Shown here: in pieces, positions 35,685 to 43,622 of the stretch
Numbering within the stretch: the first letter of the stretch is position 1
Layout of the letters: each line of letters starts with the position of its first letter
Assembly (NCBI GenBank): GCA_964526505.1
Contig: CAZGJC010000001.1
Span: 22,772-86,771 of the forward strand
DNA length: 64,000 nt
Origin: SVTX01 sp964526505
Lineage (GTDB): Bacteria; Bacillota; Clostridia; Oscillospirales; CAG-272
Reading direction: 5' to 3'
The notes under the pieces: generated by a model
Databases searched by the model: none
Told to the model about the DNA's origin: nothing
Seen by the model: only the letters and a program-made list of their open reading frames with translations
Made by a program: the position numbers and the translations under genes

Positions 35685-37698
35685 GCAGATAAAAATAGCA
35701 GAAAATTCGGGGTTTTGTTTTGGCGTGTCCGCCGCATCTTCTGCGGTAGAACGTGAAGCCGAAAACAGAATTTCGGGAGAAAAGATTTATACGCTCGGAA
35801 AACTTATTCATAATGACGTTTATAATGCTCGCTTATCGAAAATGGGCGTCAACGTTATATCCGAGTTTGATTTGAAAAAAATTGCAGAAAGTTCTTCATC
35901 TGCAAATCCAGTCAAGGTTTTTGTGCGAGCCCACGGAATATCCGTTCAAACAGAACGAACGCTCAAACGTTTGAAAGAAGAAAACGAATTTTTCGATTTT
36001 GTTGATTGCACCTGTCCGTTTGTAAAGAAGATACATAAAATTGTTTCCGAAAATTCAAGCGAGGATGGATTGCTTTTTGTACTCGGCAATCCGAATCACC
36101 CGGAAGTGCTTGGTTTTTGCAGTGAATTTGAAGGCGAAAAAATTGTTTTTTCGAATTTTTTCGAACTTCAAGAAAAATTGACTGACGAATGGCTGAAAAA
36201 TCATTGTGCAAAACAACCAATCGCAGTTGCACAAACCACTCAAAATTTGGGTGAATGGGAAAAAACAAAAAAACTTTTAAAAAAGGTATATGCAAAACCT
36301 TTAATTTATGATACAATATGTAATGTTACTGACAAAAGGCAAACCGAGGCAAAGGAACTCGCAAAGCAGAGCGATTTCATGATAGTAATAGGCAGTCAGG
36401 GAAGCTCAAATTCCCTTAAACTGTATGAGGTTTGCAGGGCAGAGTGTAGAGACACGGTTATGGTTGAGACCGCCGAGGAATTTAGAAAATATTTTCCTAT
36501 CAACCAATCTAAAATAGGAATCGCCGCAGGTGCATCGACGCCGAGCGACATAATACAGGAGGTACAAAACACCATGAGCGAAGCAGTTGAAAACTTTGCA
36601 GAATTACTTGAGGATTCACTCAAAACTTTAAATACAGGAGATACTGTCACAGGTTACGTAACCGCAGTCAACGACGGCGAAATTCAGTTAGACGTTGGTG
36701 CAAAAGTTACAGGTATTATCAAAGCAGACCAGATAACAGATGATCCCAGTGCTAAGTTGAGCGAAATGTTCAAGATTGGCGACGCTGTTGAAGCGTTCGT
36801 TATTCGTGTCAGCGATGTTGACGGATTTGCAACACTCTCCAAAAAGAGAATTGATTCCGACAGATGCTGGTCAAAAATCGTAAGTGCAAAAGAGAATGAT
36901 GAAGTTCTCGAAGGCACTGTTATTGAAGTCGTTAAGGGCGGAATTATCGTTCTTCACGATGCAACTCGTATCTTTATCCACGAATCACAGACGGGTCTTC
37001 CCAAGGATACGGATCTTCACACAATGCTCGGACAGACGGTTAGATTTAAACTTACCGAAGTTCGTGACTATGGCAAGAAGGCTAAGGGATCCATTCGTGC
37101 AATTCTCCGTGAAGAAAGAAAGGTTGCAACAGCGGCATTCTGGTCTTCCATTGAAGAAGGCAAACAGTACACCGGTAAGGTAAAGAGCCTTACATCCTAC
37201 GGTGCATTCGTTGATCTCGGCGGAGTTGACGGTATGGTTCACGCTTCCGAACTTTCTTGGAAGAGAGTAAAACCCTCTGACGTCGTATCTGTTGGTGATG
37301 AAATCACAGTATACGTTAAATCTTTTGACGCAGAGAAAAAGAGAATTTCTCTCGGATATAAGACGGCTGAAACAAATCCCTGGTACATATTCACAACTAA
37401 CTTTGCAGTAGGCGACATCGCACAGGTAAAGATTGTTAGTATGATGCCTTTCGGTGCTTTTGCTGAAATCGTTGACGGAGTAGACGGACTTATCCATATT
37501 TCGCAGATTGCTCTTACAAAGATTGCAAAACCCGCAGACGTACTTGAAATCGGTCAGATCGTTGATGCGAAGATTGTTGACATTGACAATGAAAAGCAGA
37601 AGGTTAGCCTTTCTATCAGAGCTCTTCTTGAAGAAGCAAGAGCGGCGGCAGAGGCAATGCCCGAGGAAGTTTCCGAAGAAGCAAACGACGCTGAATAA
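35677..37698 (+). CDS. ispH-rpsA: IspH - ribosomal protein S1 fusion
   Basis: 673 residues from the ATG at 35677. Residues 1 to about 280 are IspH (HMBPP reductase) with the iron-sulfur cysteines in GFCFGV, DCTCPFVKK and CNVTDKR. The rest carries four S1 RNA-binding domains (starting at GDTVTGYV, DEVLEGTV, GKQYTGKV, GDIAQVKI). Such fusions are characteristic of Clostridia. Near the junction an in-frame ATG at 36574 follows a perfect AGGAGGT (36557-36563), so free S1 may also be made. Codon use becomes visibly more biased in the S1 half. An upstream TTG at 35647 is rejected because it lies inside plsC without a ribosome site. Confidence 0.93.
   Translation: MHKQIKIAENSGFCFGVSAASSAVEREAENRISGEKIYTLGKLIHNDVYNARLSKMGVNVISEFDLKKIAESSSSANPVKVFVRAHGISVQTERTLKRLKEENEFFDFVDCTCPFVKKIHKIVSENSSEDGLLFVLGNPNHPEVLGFCSEFEGEKIVFSNFFELQEKLTDEWLKNHCAKQPIAVAQTTQNLGEWEKTKKLLKKVYAKPLIYDTICNVTDKRQTEAKELAKQSDFMIVIGSQGSSNSLKLYEVCRAECRDTVMVETAEEFRKYFPINQSKIGIAAGASTPSDIIQEVQNTMSEAVENFAELLEDSLKTLNTGDTVTGYVTAVNDGEIQLDVGAKVTGIIKADQITDDPSAKLSEMFKIGDAVEAFVIRVSDVDGFATLSKKRIDSDRCWSKIVSAKENDEVLEGTVIEVVKGGIIVLHDATRIFIHESQTGLPKDTDLHTMLGQTVRFKLTEVRDYGKKAKGSIRAILREERKVATAAFWSSIEEGKQYTGKVKSLTSYGAFVDLGGVDGMVHASELSWKRVKPSDVVSVGDEITVYVKSFDAEKKRISLGYKTAETNPWYIFTTNFAVGDIAQVKIVSMMPFGAFAEIVDGVDGLIHISQIALTKIAKPADVLEIGQIVDAKIVDIDNEKQKVSLSIRALLEEARAAAEAMPEEVSEEANDAE
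36557..36576 (+). promoter_or_regulatory. Internal ribosome site and start codon for stand-alone S1
   Basis: AGGAGGT (36557-36563), a 10-base spacer and ATG (36574-36576) lie in frame inside the fusion, at the start of the linker to the first S1 domain (MSEAVENFAE). Confidence 0.55.
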
Positions 37699-37701
37699 TA
37701 T

Positions 37702-37732
37702 AAAAAAGCAATCCTTCAAGGATTGCTTTTTT
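37702..37732. terminator. Bidirectional terminator
   Basis: A 13-bp stem (37702-37714 with 37720-37732) between the converging ispH-rpsA and Rrf2 genes. It overlaps the stop region of the Rrf2 gene. Confidence 0.9.
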
Positions 37733-38135
37733 TGTTGCTTATAATGTCTTGTAGCGTTATGCTGTCAAAATATTCGTTAGTTATGCGATAAAATTCTTTC
37801 CACATAGGCAGTGTTATGCAGTCTGCCGAGCGTTTACAGGCATCGGAATCACATCCGACACAAGCAACGGGTGCAAGATCGCCTTCGGTTAACCGCAGTA
37901 TATCGCCTATACGGTATTCGTTCAATTTTTTCGTCAATTTATAACCGCCGTTTTTGCCGTGAACGCCTTCAAGCATACCGTTTTTTACAAGAACCGGAAG
38001 GATTTGTTCAAGATATTTCAACGATATGTCTTGCTTTGATGCAATTTCCTTCATTGGAATATAATTTCCGCTCTCGTTTTTTGAAAGTTCAATCATTACA
38101 CGCAGTGCGTATCTTCCTCTTGTCGATATCATCAT
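37716..38135 (-). CDS. Rrf2-family transcriptional regulator with IscR-like cysteines
   Basis: 139 residues. The winged helix (STRGRYALRVMIEL ... DISLKYLEQILPVLVKNGMLEGVHGKNGGYKLT) is typical of Rrf2 proteins. Four cysteines (Cys92, Cys95, Cys100, Cys106) sit in the loop where IscR holds its iron-sulfur cluster, so it may sense cluster or cysteine status. It is the last gene of the sulfhydrylase-nifS-nifU operon and probably controls that operon's promoter (inverted repeat at 41280-41304). A CymR-like cysteine regulator is the alternative. Confidence 0.88.
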   Translation of the reverse strand: MMISTRGRYALRVMIELSKNESGNYIPMKEIASKQDISLKYLEQILPVLVKNGMLEGVHGKNGGYKLTKKLNEYRIGDILRLTEGDLAPVACVGCDSDACKRSADCITLPMWKEFYRITNEYFDSITLQDIISNKKSNP

Positions 38136-38152
38136 AATTTACAGCCCTCGCT

Positions 38153-38584
38153 TTAAATATGACAGCAACTTTCGTGGTTGTCCGATTGAAATTGTGAGTT
38201 ATCATATTTTATTCCGTTTTTCGTATAGTAATCTTTCAGTGCATTTTTTATTGCTTCTTCCGCAAGAACAGAACAGTGTATTTTGTGTGCCGGAAGACCG
38301 TCAAGGGCTTCAACTACTGCTTTATTGGTAAGTGTAAGTGCATCGGATATAGGCTTTCCTTTTATAAGTTCTGTTGCCATTGAACTGGATGCAATCGCAG
38401 AACCGCAACCGAACGTTTCAAATTTGGCGTCTGTTATAATATCGTTGTCTATTTTTAAATAAATTTTCATAATGTCACCGCATTTTGCGTTTCCGACTTC
38501 GCCTATGCCGTCGGCGTTTTCAATTATACCCACGTTGCGTGGATTGCGGAAATGATCCATAACTTTATCGCTGTATAATGCCAT
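38153..38584 (-). CDS. Iron-sulfur scaffold protein IscU/NifU-like
   Basis: 143 residues. The three scaffold cysteines lie in NAKCGDIMK, FGCGSAIASSS and HCSVLAEEAI, with the aspartate next to the first (CGD). The C-terminal tail has an extra CCHI. It assembles iron-sulfur clusters from sulfur delivered by the cysteine desulfurase encoded 10 bases upstream. Confidence 0.93.
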   Translation of the reverse strand: MALYSDKVMDHFRNPRNVGIIENADGIGEVGNAKCGDIMKIYLKIDNDIITDAKFETFGCGSAIASSSMATELIKGKPISDALTLTNKAVVEALDGLPAHKIHCSVLAEEAIKNALKDYYTKNGIKYDNSQFQSDNHESCCHI

Positions 38585-38594
38585 AGTTAACTCC

Positions 38595-39785
38595 TTATTT
38601 TATAACAAATTCTCTTTTTCTATTTTGCAAATCACGCCATACGGGTGATATGCTACGCAAATATTCAACAACTTCTTTGACCGATGATATGATATATTCC
38701 GCTTCTTCTTCGGTGTTTTCTTCGGAAAGAGAAATACGCAGGGAACCGTGTGCTATATCGTGTATTCTGCCTATTGCAAGCAGTACGTGACTCGGATCGA
38801 GTGATCCTGATGTGCATGCGGAACCCGATGATGCGGAAATTCCCTTGTCGTCGAGTAAAAGTAAGAGCGATTCTCCCTCTATGCCCTCAAAGCAAAAATT
38901 GATATTTCCCGGTAATCTTGATTGTAAATCACCGTTAAGGACTGAGTGGGGAATTGATGATAGACCGTCAATGATTTTGTTGCGTAACTTTATAAGTTTT
39001 TCGCTGTTTTGGTTTATATTTTTACAGCATAATTCAAGAGCGGTTGCCATACCTACAATTGAGGGAAGATTCTCTGTTCCGGCACGTCTTCCTTTTTCTT
39101 GGGCTCCACCCTCAATTATGCTTGCCGTTGCAATGCCCCTTCTTACGTATAATGCACCGACACCCTTGGGACCGTGAAATTTGTGTGCGGAAAGTGAAAG
39201 CATATCTATATGGTCATTTTGAACGTCAATTCTGATATGTCCTACTGCTTGAACAGCATCTGTATGGAATATTATGCCACGCTCGGCACATAATTCACCT
39301 ATTTGCTTTATCGGCTGAATTGTTCCTATCTCGTTGTTGGCATACATAACCGATACAAGGCAAGTGTCGTCTCTGATTGCTTGCTTGATATCATCTGCTT
39401 TTACAATTCCGTTTTCCGGAACTTCTACAAGTGTTACGTCAAAGCCGTTTTTTTGAAGTTTTTTCAGGGTGTGAAGCACTGCGTGATGTTCGATTGCAGT
39501 TGAAACAATATGTTTCTTTCCTTTTTTTTCTCCTAATTTTGCCACTGAAATTATGGCTTGATTATCCGATTCACTTCCACCCGAAGTGAATATTATTTCT
39601 GCCGGGTTACATCCAATGCAAGACGATATTGTTTTTCTTGCTTTATCTAATGCTTCGGATGCAATTTGACCTTCGCTGTGCAGGCTTGATGGATTTCCGT
39701 ATATTTGGTCAAAATACGGAAGCATTGAGTTTATTACTTCTTGACTCATTTTTGTCGTTGCGGCATTGTCAACGTATATTCTCAT
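38595..39785 (-). CDS. nifS: Cysteine desulfurase, NifS/IscS family
   Basis: 396 residues. It is a PLP enzyme releasing sulfur from cysteine. The PLP lysine lies in LSAHKFHGPKG, the HTDAVQAVGH motif binds the cofactor and the mobile sulfur-accepting cysteine is in SGSACTSGS. It lies between the sulfhydrylase and the scaffold gene, so new cysteine/homocysteine sulfur and cluster assembly are linked in one operon. Confidence 0.95.
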   Translation of the reverse strand: MRIYVDNAATTKMSQEVINSMLPYFDQIYGNPSSLHSEGQIASEALDKARKTISSCIGCNPAEIIFTSGGSESDNQAIISVAKLGEKKGKKHIVSTAIEHHAVLHTLKKLQKNGFDVTLVEVPENGIVKADDIKQAIRDDTCLVSVMYANNEIGTIQPIKQIGELCAERGIIFHTDAVQAVGHIRIDVQNDHIDMLSLSAHKFHGPKGVGALYVRRGIATASIIEGGAQEKGRRAGTENLPSIVGMATALELCCKNINQNSEKLIKLRNKIIDGLSSIPHSVLNGDLQSRLPGNINFCFEGIEGESLLLLLDDKGISASSGSACTSGSLDPSHVLLAIGRIHDIAHGSLRISLSEENTEEEAEYIISSVKEVVEYLRSISPVWRDLQNRKREFVIK

Positions 39786-39795
39786 AAATACTCCT

Positions 39796-41091
39796 TTATT
39801 TGCAAAGTTTTTCTACCGCTTCAAATCCGTGACTTAAATCGTCTATGATATCGTCTATATGCTCTGTGCCTATCGAAAGACGAATTGTGTTGGGATATAT
39901 TCCCTGATCAAACAGTTCGTCAGGGCTTAATTGGCTGTGTGTGGTTGTTGCCGGGTGAATCACAAGGCTCTTTACGTCTGCAACGTTTGCAAGAAGCGAG
40001 AATATTTTAAGGTTGTCGATAAACGTATGTGCTTCTTTTACACCGCCTTTTATTTCAAACGTGAATATTGATGCCCCGCCGTTTGGAAAATATTTTTTAT
40101 ATAAATCGTGTTGTTCGTGATCGGGAAGAGATGGATGATTAACTTTTTCCACGAGAGGGTGATTTGACAGAAATTCAACAACTTTTTTTGTGTTCTCGGC
40201 GTGCCTTTCAAGGCGTAGAGACAGCGTTTCGACGCCTTGCAAAAGCAGGAATGCCGATATGGGTGCAATGCACGCTCCCATATCACGAAGTAATACAGCA
40301 CGCACGTACGTTACAAAAGCCGAACGCCCTGCGGCTTTTGTAAACGCAATTCCGTGATATGACGGATTCGGCTCTGATATTGCCGAGTATTTTTTTGATG
40401 CGGACCAATCAAAGTTACCTGAATCTACAATTATGCCTCCGAGGGTTGTTCCGTGACCTCCGATAAATTTTGTTGCGGAGTGAATAACAATGTCGGCTCC
40501 GTGCTCAATCGGACGAATGAAAAAAGGTGTTCCGAATGTGTTATCAACAATAAGCGGTAAATTATATTTGTGTGCGATAACGCTCAGGGCATCTATATCA
40601 GGGATGTCACTGTTTGGATTTCCGAGAGTTTCGATATAAATTCCTCTTGTATTGTCTTTTATAGCGTTTTCAACTTCCGATAAGTCGTGAATATTGACAA
40701 AAGTTGCAGTGATTCCGAGAGTGGGGAGGGTGTGAGCGAGCAGATTGTAACTTCCACCGTAAATTGTTTTTTGTGCAACAAAATGTCCGCCACTTTGTCC
40801 GAGTGCTTGCAGTGTATAAGAAATTGCGGCCGCACCCGATGAAAGTGCAAGTGAATCGACACCACCTTCAAGTGCGGCAATTCTTTTTTCTAAAACTTCT
40901 TGTGTGGAATTTGTAAGTCTGCCGTAAATGTTACCCGAATTTGTTAAACCGAATCGAGCGGATGCGTGTTCGCAGTTGTCGAAAACATAGGAGGTTGTTT
41001 GGTAAATCGGCACAGCACGTGATCCTGTCGTCGGATCTGCGTTTTCTTGACCTACGTGGAGTTGAAGTGTTTCAAATTTATAGTTTGACAT
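39796..41091 (-). CDS. O-acetylhomoserine sulfhydrylase (Cys/Met PLP family)
   Basis: 431 residues. The PLP lysine is in VIHSATKFIGGHGT. The N-terminal YKFETLQLHVGQENADPTTGSRAVPIYQTTSY is diagnostic of O-acetylhomoserine (thiol)-lyases. It makes homocysteine from O-acetylhomoserine and sulfide. The nearby nifS means that sulfide and sulfane sulfur may share regulation. It is the first large gene of the operon, read from a consensus promoter through a leader with an 18-codon frame. Confidence 0.93.
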   Translation of the reverse strand: MSNYKFETLQLHVGQENADPTTGSRAVPIYQTTSYVFDNCEHASARFGLTNSGNIYGRLTNSTQEVLEKRIAALEGGVDSLALSSGAAAISYTLQALGQSGGHFVAQKTIYGGSYNLLAHTLPTLGITATFVNIHDLSEVENAIKDNTRGIYIETLGNPNSDIPDIDALSVIAHKYNLPLIVDNTFGTPFFIRPIEHGADIVIHSATKFIGGHGTTLGGIIVDSGNFDWSASKKYSAISEPNPSYHGIAFTKAAGRSAFVTYVRAVLLRDMGACIAPISAFLLLQGVETLSLRLERHAENTKKVVEFLSNHPLVEKVNHPSLPDHEQHDLYKKYFPNGGASIFTFEIKGGVKEAHTFIDNLKIFSLLANVADVKSLVIHPATTTHSQLSPDELFDQGIYPNTIRLSIGTEHIDDIIDDLSHGFEAVEKLCK

Positions 41092-41167
41092 ATGTAAAAT
41101 TTCCTTTTCTTTTATTAAATGTGTTTTAATTGCTCGACAGAGCGTTTATGCGTTTTATTTGGTAAAA

Positions 41168-41224
41168 TCACATTCGACCGAAACGGAAATTTTCTCGCAC
41201 AAGTTTTTCAAAATAGTTCTTCAT
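41168..41224 (-). CDS. Candidate 18-residue leader peptide
   Basis: ATG at 41224 is preceded by GAGGATA and lies about 37 bases after the predicted transcription start. The frame encodes MKNYFEKLVRENFRFGRM and stops at 41168, 77 bases before the sulfhydrylase start. It is rich in aromatic and charged residues and has no cysteine, with Met only at its first and last positions. It could be a real small protein or a regulatory upstream frame. Conservation is unknown. Confidence 0.4.
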   Translation of the reverse strand: MKNYFEKLVRENFRFGRM

Positions 41225-41267
41225 AAAGGTATCCTCACTTTTACCTACCATCTCGGTAAGCAAAAGG

Positions 41268-41296
41268 ATTATACCACGCATTACCTACCTTGTCAA
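41268..41296 (-). promoter_or_regulatory. Promoter of the sulfur operon
   Basis: Minus strand: TTGACA (41296-41291), 17 bases, TATAAT (41273-41268). Both hexamers are perfect, so repression is likely. Confidence 0.85.
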
Positions 41297-41304
41297 TAGG
41301 TAAT
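41280..41304. promoter_or_regulatory. Candidate Rrf2-type operator
   Basis: The inverted repeat ATTACCTA (41280-41287) - 9 bases - TAGGTAAT (41297-41304) encloses the -35 box. A second copy of TTACCTACC lies at 41241-41249, exactly 40 bases from the copy at 41281-41289, with GGTAA at 41255-41259. The Rrf2 regulator at the operon end is the obvious candidate ligand (inference). Confidence 0.6.
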
Positions 41305-41333
41305 ACAAAAAATGCTAAATTAAAAATTGGTTG

Positions 41334-41362
41334 TTGACAAAGAATGTTTTATGCGTTATGAT
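41334..41362 (+). promoter_or_regulatory. Promoter of the leucine-rich lipoprotein
   Basis: TTGACA (41334-41339), 17 bases, TATGAT (41357-41362). It is divergent from the sulfur operon. Confidence 0.75.
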
Positions 41363-41386
41363 ATATAAGTAAAAAGGAGGGGTAAA

Positions 41387-42109
41387 ATGAGTAGAAAAAT
41401 ATTTTGTTTTATGATTGTGGTGGCGTTGTTTCTTGCTTGTTTGGTGTCTTGTTCACCTGCGTCGGACAATGACAGTGAAAACGGTAATCAAGATTCCAAT
41501 AAAATCGGTACATTCGGATATAAATTATCCGACGACGAAAAATCGTATGTGGTTACAAGCATTGGAACGTATAAAAGTCCAGACGTTTTGATACCTGCTG
41601 AATATAACGGAAAACCGGTAGTGGCAATTGACGACTCGGCATTTTTTAAATGTACCGGCATAGAAACCGTTGACTTTGAAAGCGATAGCAACGTAACGAA
41701 AATAGGAGAGTATGCGTTTAGCGGTTGTGTGAATTTAAAAAGCATTAAAATACCGAACAGCATAACGCATATAGGAAAAAGTGCATTCGGAAACGGTGCC
41801 GTGATTGTCGGAGGAAACAGTATAATTGCCGATGCTTGTACGAGTCTTGAAAGTGTATTGTTTGGTGAATCTTGCAGAGTTTCTTCGTTTGAATATGCGT
41901 TGTTTAGCGGCTGCACTGCACTCAAAGAAATCGAAATCCCACGAAGTGTCGGTCAAATCAACGAAAAAGTTTTTCTCGGATGTGACAATTTGCAAACTGT
42001 TATTTACCGAGGCACACTTGAAGAATGGAATAATATTCCAAAGGGAAGACAGTGGATTTTAAATACGGACAGTTGCACGATACGTTGCACAGACGGAGAT
42101 GCACAGTAA
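41387..42109 (+). CDS. BspA-type leucine-rich repeat lipoprotein
   Basis: 240 residues. A signal peptide ends at the lipobox LVSC (cysteine about residue 22), then about four LRR_5 repeats follow (VVAIDDSAFFKCTGIETVDF, ITKIGEYAFSGC-like, SITHIGKSAFGNGA, LFSGCTALKEIEIPRSV). Surface repeats of this kind often bind host or polymer ligands. No catalytic domain is present. A strong AAGGAGGGG site precedes the ATG. Confidence 0.88.
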   Translation: MSRKIFCFMIVVALFLACLVSCSPASDNDSENGNQDSNKIGTFGYKLSDDEKSYVVTSIGTYKSPDVLIPAEYNGKPVVAIDDSAFFKCTGIETVDFESDSNVTKIGEYAFSGCVNLKSIKIPNSITHIGKSAFGNGAVIVGGNSIIADACTSLESVLFGESCRVSSFEYALFSGCTALKEIEIPRSVGQINEKVFLGCDNLQTVIYRGTLEEWNNIPKGRQWILNTDSCTIRCTDGDAQ

Positions 42110-42121
42110 TATAAACAAAAC

Positions 42122-42175
42122 CCCCGAGAGAGTTTTTAAAGCCGTTTTGCGGAACTTTAATCAACTGTCTCGGGG
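42122..42175. terminator. Long imperfect hairpin between converging genes
   Basis: CCCCGAGA (42122-42129) pairs with TCTCGGGG (42168-42175), with inner AGTT/AACT, TTAAAG/CTTTAA and CCG/CGG pairings. The T-tail is stronger on the minus strand. Confidence 0.65.
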
Positions 42176-42200
42176 TATTTATTTACATCACATTGTAAAA

Positions 42201-43394
42201 TTATTCTGTTGTATAGTTGTCGAAATATCCTTGTATATAAACGATGGGCGTACCCTTATCTCCGGAGCCTGACGTGAGGTCGCAAAGCGAACCTATAAGG
42301 TCCGTGAGGCGACGAGGAGTTGTACCCTCCGATGCCATTTGACCGACAAGGTTTTCATCTTTTTGGTGGATCTTTTCCTTGATTGCGTCTTTGAGTTCAT
42401 CTCCGGTAAGAGATGCGAAATCGTTATCTGCGAGATATTTAAGTTTGAGTTCGTTGGGGGTTCCGACAAGTCCCGATGTGTATGCGGGAGAAACTACCGG
42501 GTCCGCAAGTTCCCATATCTTTCCAACAGGGTCTTTGAATGCACCGTCACCGTAAACCATAACTTCAACATGCTTACCTGTTGCTTCGAAAATGTTTTTC
42601 TGAATTTGGTCTACGACGGGTTGACATTCACGGGGGAAGAGTTTAACGGTGTCTTCCGTTGCCTTGTTGGAACCGAGAAGACCGTAATTTTCATTATATC
42701 CGCTTCCGTTTATTGAAGAATTTAAAATTTCGTCAAGTCCGTAAACTATTTCCGCACCTGCGGATTTGAGAAGTCTCTTTGTGCGTACACGTGTGTGGAT
42801 ATCGCAGTTGAGAACATTCTTTGTATAGTCAAGAATCGCACGGCAATTGTTTGCAAAGATTATTTCGCATTCCGCACCGGCTTCTTTTATAATTGATTCG
42901 TAATATTCAACGTAATCTACACCGGTGAATCTGTGCTTTTCGTATCCGAAAAGTTCACGGTATTTCGAAAGACTGAGAACGTCTCTGTACGGGTCAATAC
43001 CTTTTTCGTCAAGTGCGTCGATACTGATGAGATGGTTTCCGACTTCGTCGGACGGATAAGAGAGCATAAGAACGATTCTCTTTGCACCCATAGCAATTCC
43101 ACGGAGACATATAGCAAATCTGTTACGGCTGAGGATAGGGAATATAACGCCTACTGTTTCACCACCGAATTTCGCTCTTACGTCATCGGCAATATTTTCA
43201 ACCGACGCATAGTTCCCTTGGGCACGTGCGACAATTGCTTCTGTCATAGCAACGACATCTCTGTCTCTGATTTCAAAGCCTTCTTCTTTGGCAGCGTCAA
43301 GTACAGATGACGTGACTATCTGTGCGATATCGTCACCGCTACGGATAATGGGGGCACGAACACCTCGTGATACTGTTCCAACCATACGACTCAT
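42201..43394 (-). CDS. CofE-like F420-0:gamma-glutamyl ligase family protein
   Basis: 397 residues starting MSRMVGTVSRGVRAPII at 43394 (AAGGAG 9 bases upstream). The segment VVAMTEAIVARAQGNYAS and the later GSGDKGTPIVYIQGY match the CofE/F420_ligase family, which adds glutamate to a carboxylate using GTP. These roughly 400-residue versions are common in Clostridia that lack other F420 genes, and no other F420 gene is seen here. The true acceptor is unknown; a folate or other cofactor has been suggested for related proteins. Confidence 0.75.
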   Translation of the reverse strand: MSRMVGTVSRGVRAPIIRSGDDIAQIVTSSVLDAAKEEGFEIRDRDVVAMTEAIVARAQGNYASVENIADDVRAKFGGETVGVIFPILSRNRFAICLRGIAMGAKRIVLMLSYPSDEVGNHLISIDALDEKGIDPYRDVLSLSKYRELFGYEKHRFTGVDYVEYYESIIKEAGAECEIIFANNCRAILDYTKNVLNCDIHTRVRTKRLLKSAGAEIVYGLDEILNSSINGSGYNENYGLLGSNKATEDTVKLFPRECQPVVDQIQKNIFEATGKHVEVMVYGDGAFKDPVGKIWELADPVVSPAYTSGLVGTPNELKLKYLADNDFASLTGDELKDAIKEKIHQKDENLVGQMASEGTTPRRLTDLIGSLCDLTSGSGDKGTPIVYIQGYFDNYTTE

Positions 43395-43452
43395 AATTTT
43401 CACTCCTTTGACCGACATGTCTATATCGGTACACTAAAATTTTAACACCGAT

Positions 43453-43481
43453 ATTATATCAAAAAATATCCTGTTTGTAAA
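43453..43481 (-). promoter_or_regulatory. Promoter of the CofE-like gene
   Basis: Minus strand: TTTACA (43481-43476), 17 bases, TATAAT (43458-43453). The transcript would begin with a stem ATATCGGT/ACCGATAT (43433-43440 with 43447-43454 on the plus strand) that touches the -10 box. Confidence 0.7.
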
Positions 43482-43561
43482 TAGAATTATAAAAAAAATT
43501 TTGTCCTCGGAAAAATTTTTTATGCCTCAAACAAAAACAAATATAATATTTGTTTTTTGTG

Positions 43562-43590
43562 TTGAAAAAAAATCGAAAATGTGATATGAT
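43562..43590 (+). promoter_or_regulatory. Promoter of punA
   Basis: TTGAAA (43562-43567), 17 bases, TATGAT (43585-43590). Confidence 0.7.
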
Positions 43591-43622
43591 AATAAAGAGA
43601 ATAAAAATAAGGAGAAATAAAA

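Noticed and set aside
36985..37719. Minus-strand frame of 244 codons opposite the S1 domains
   Set aside because: Antisense to a highly expressed coding region with strong codon bias; no promoter or ribosome site and no recognisable domain.
41092..41267. S-box (SAM) riboswitch or T-box before the O-acetylhomoserine sulfhydrylase gene
   Set aside because: No K-turn core, T-box bulge or terminator/antiterminator pair was found; the leader is short and carries a small reading frame instead.
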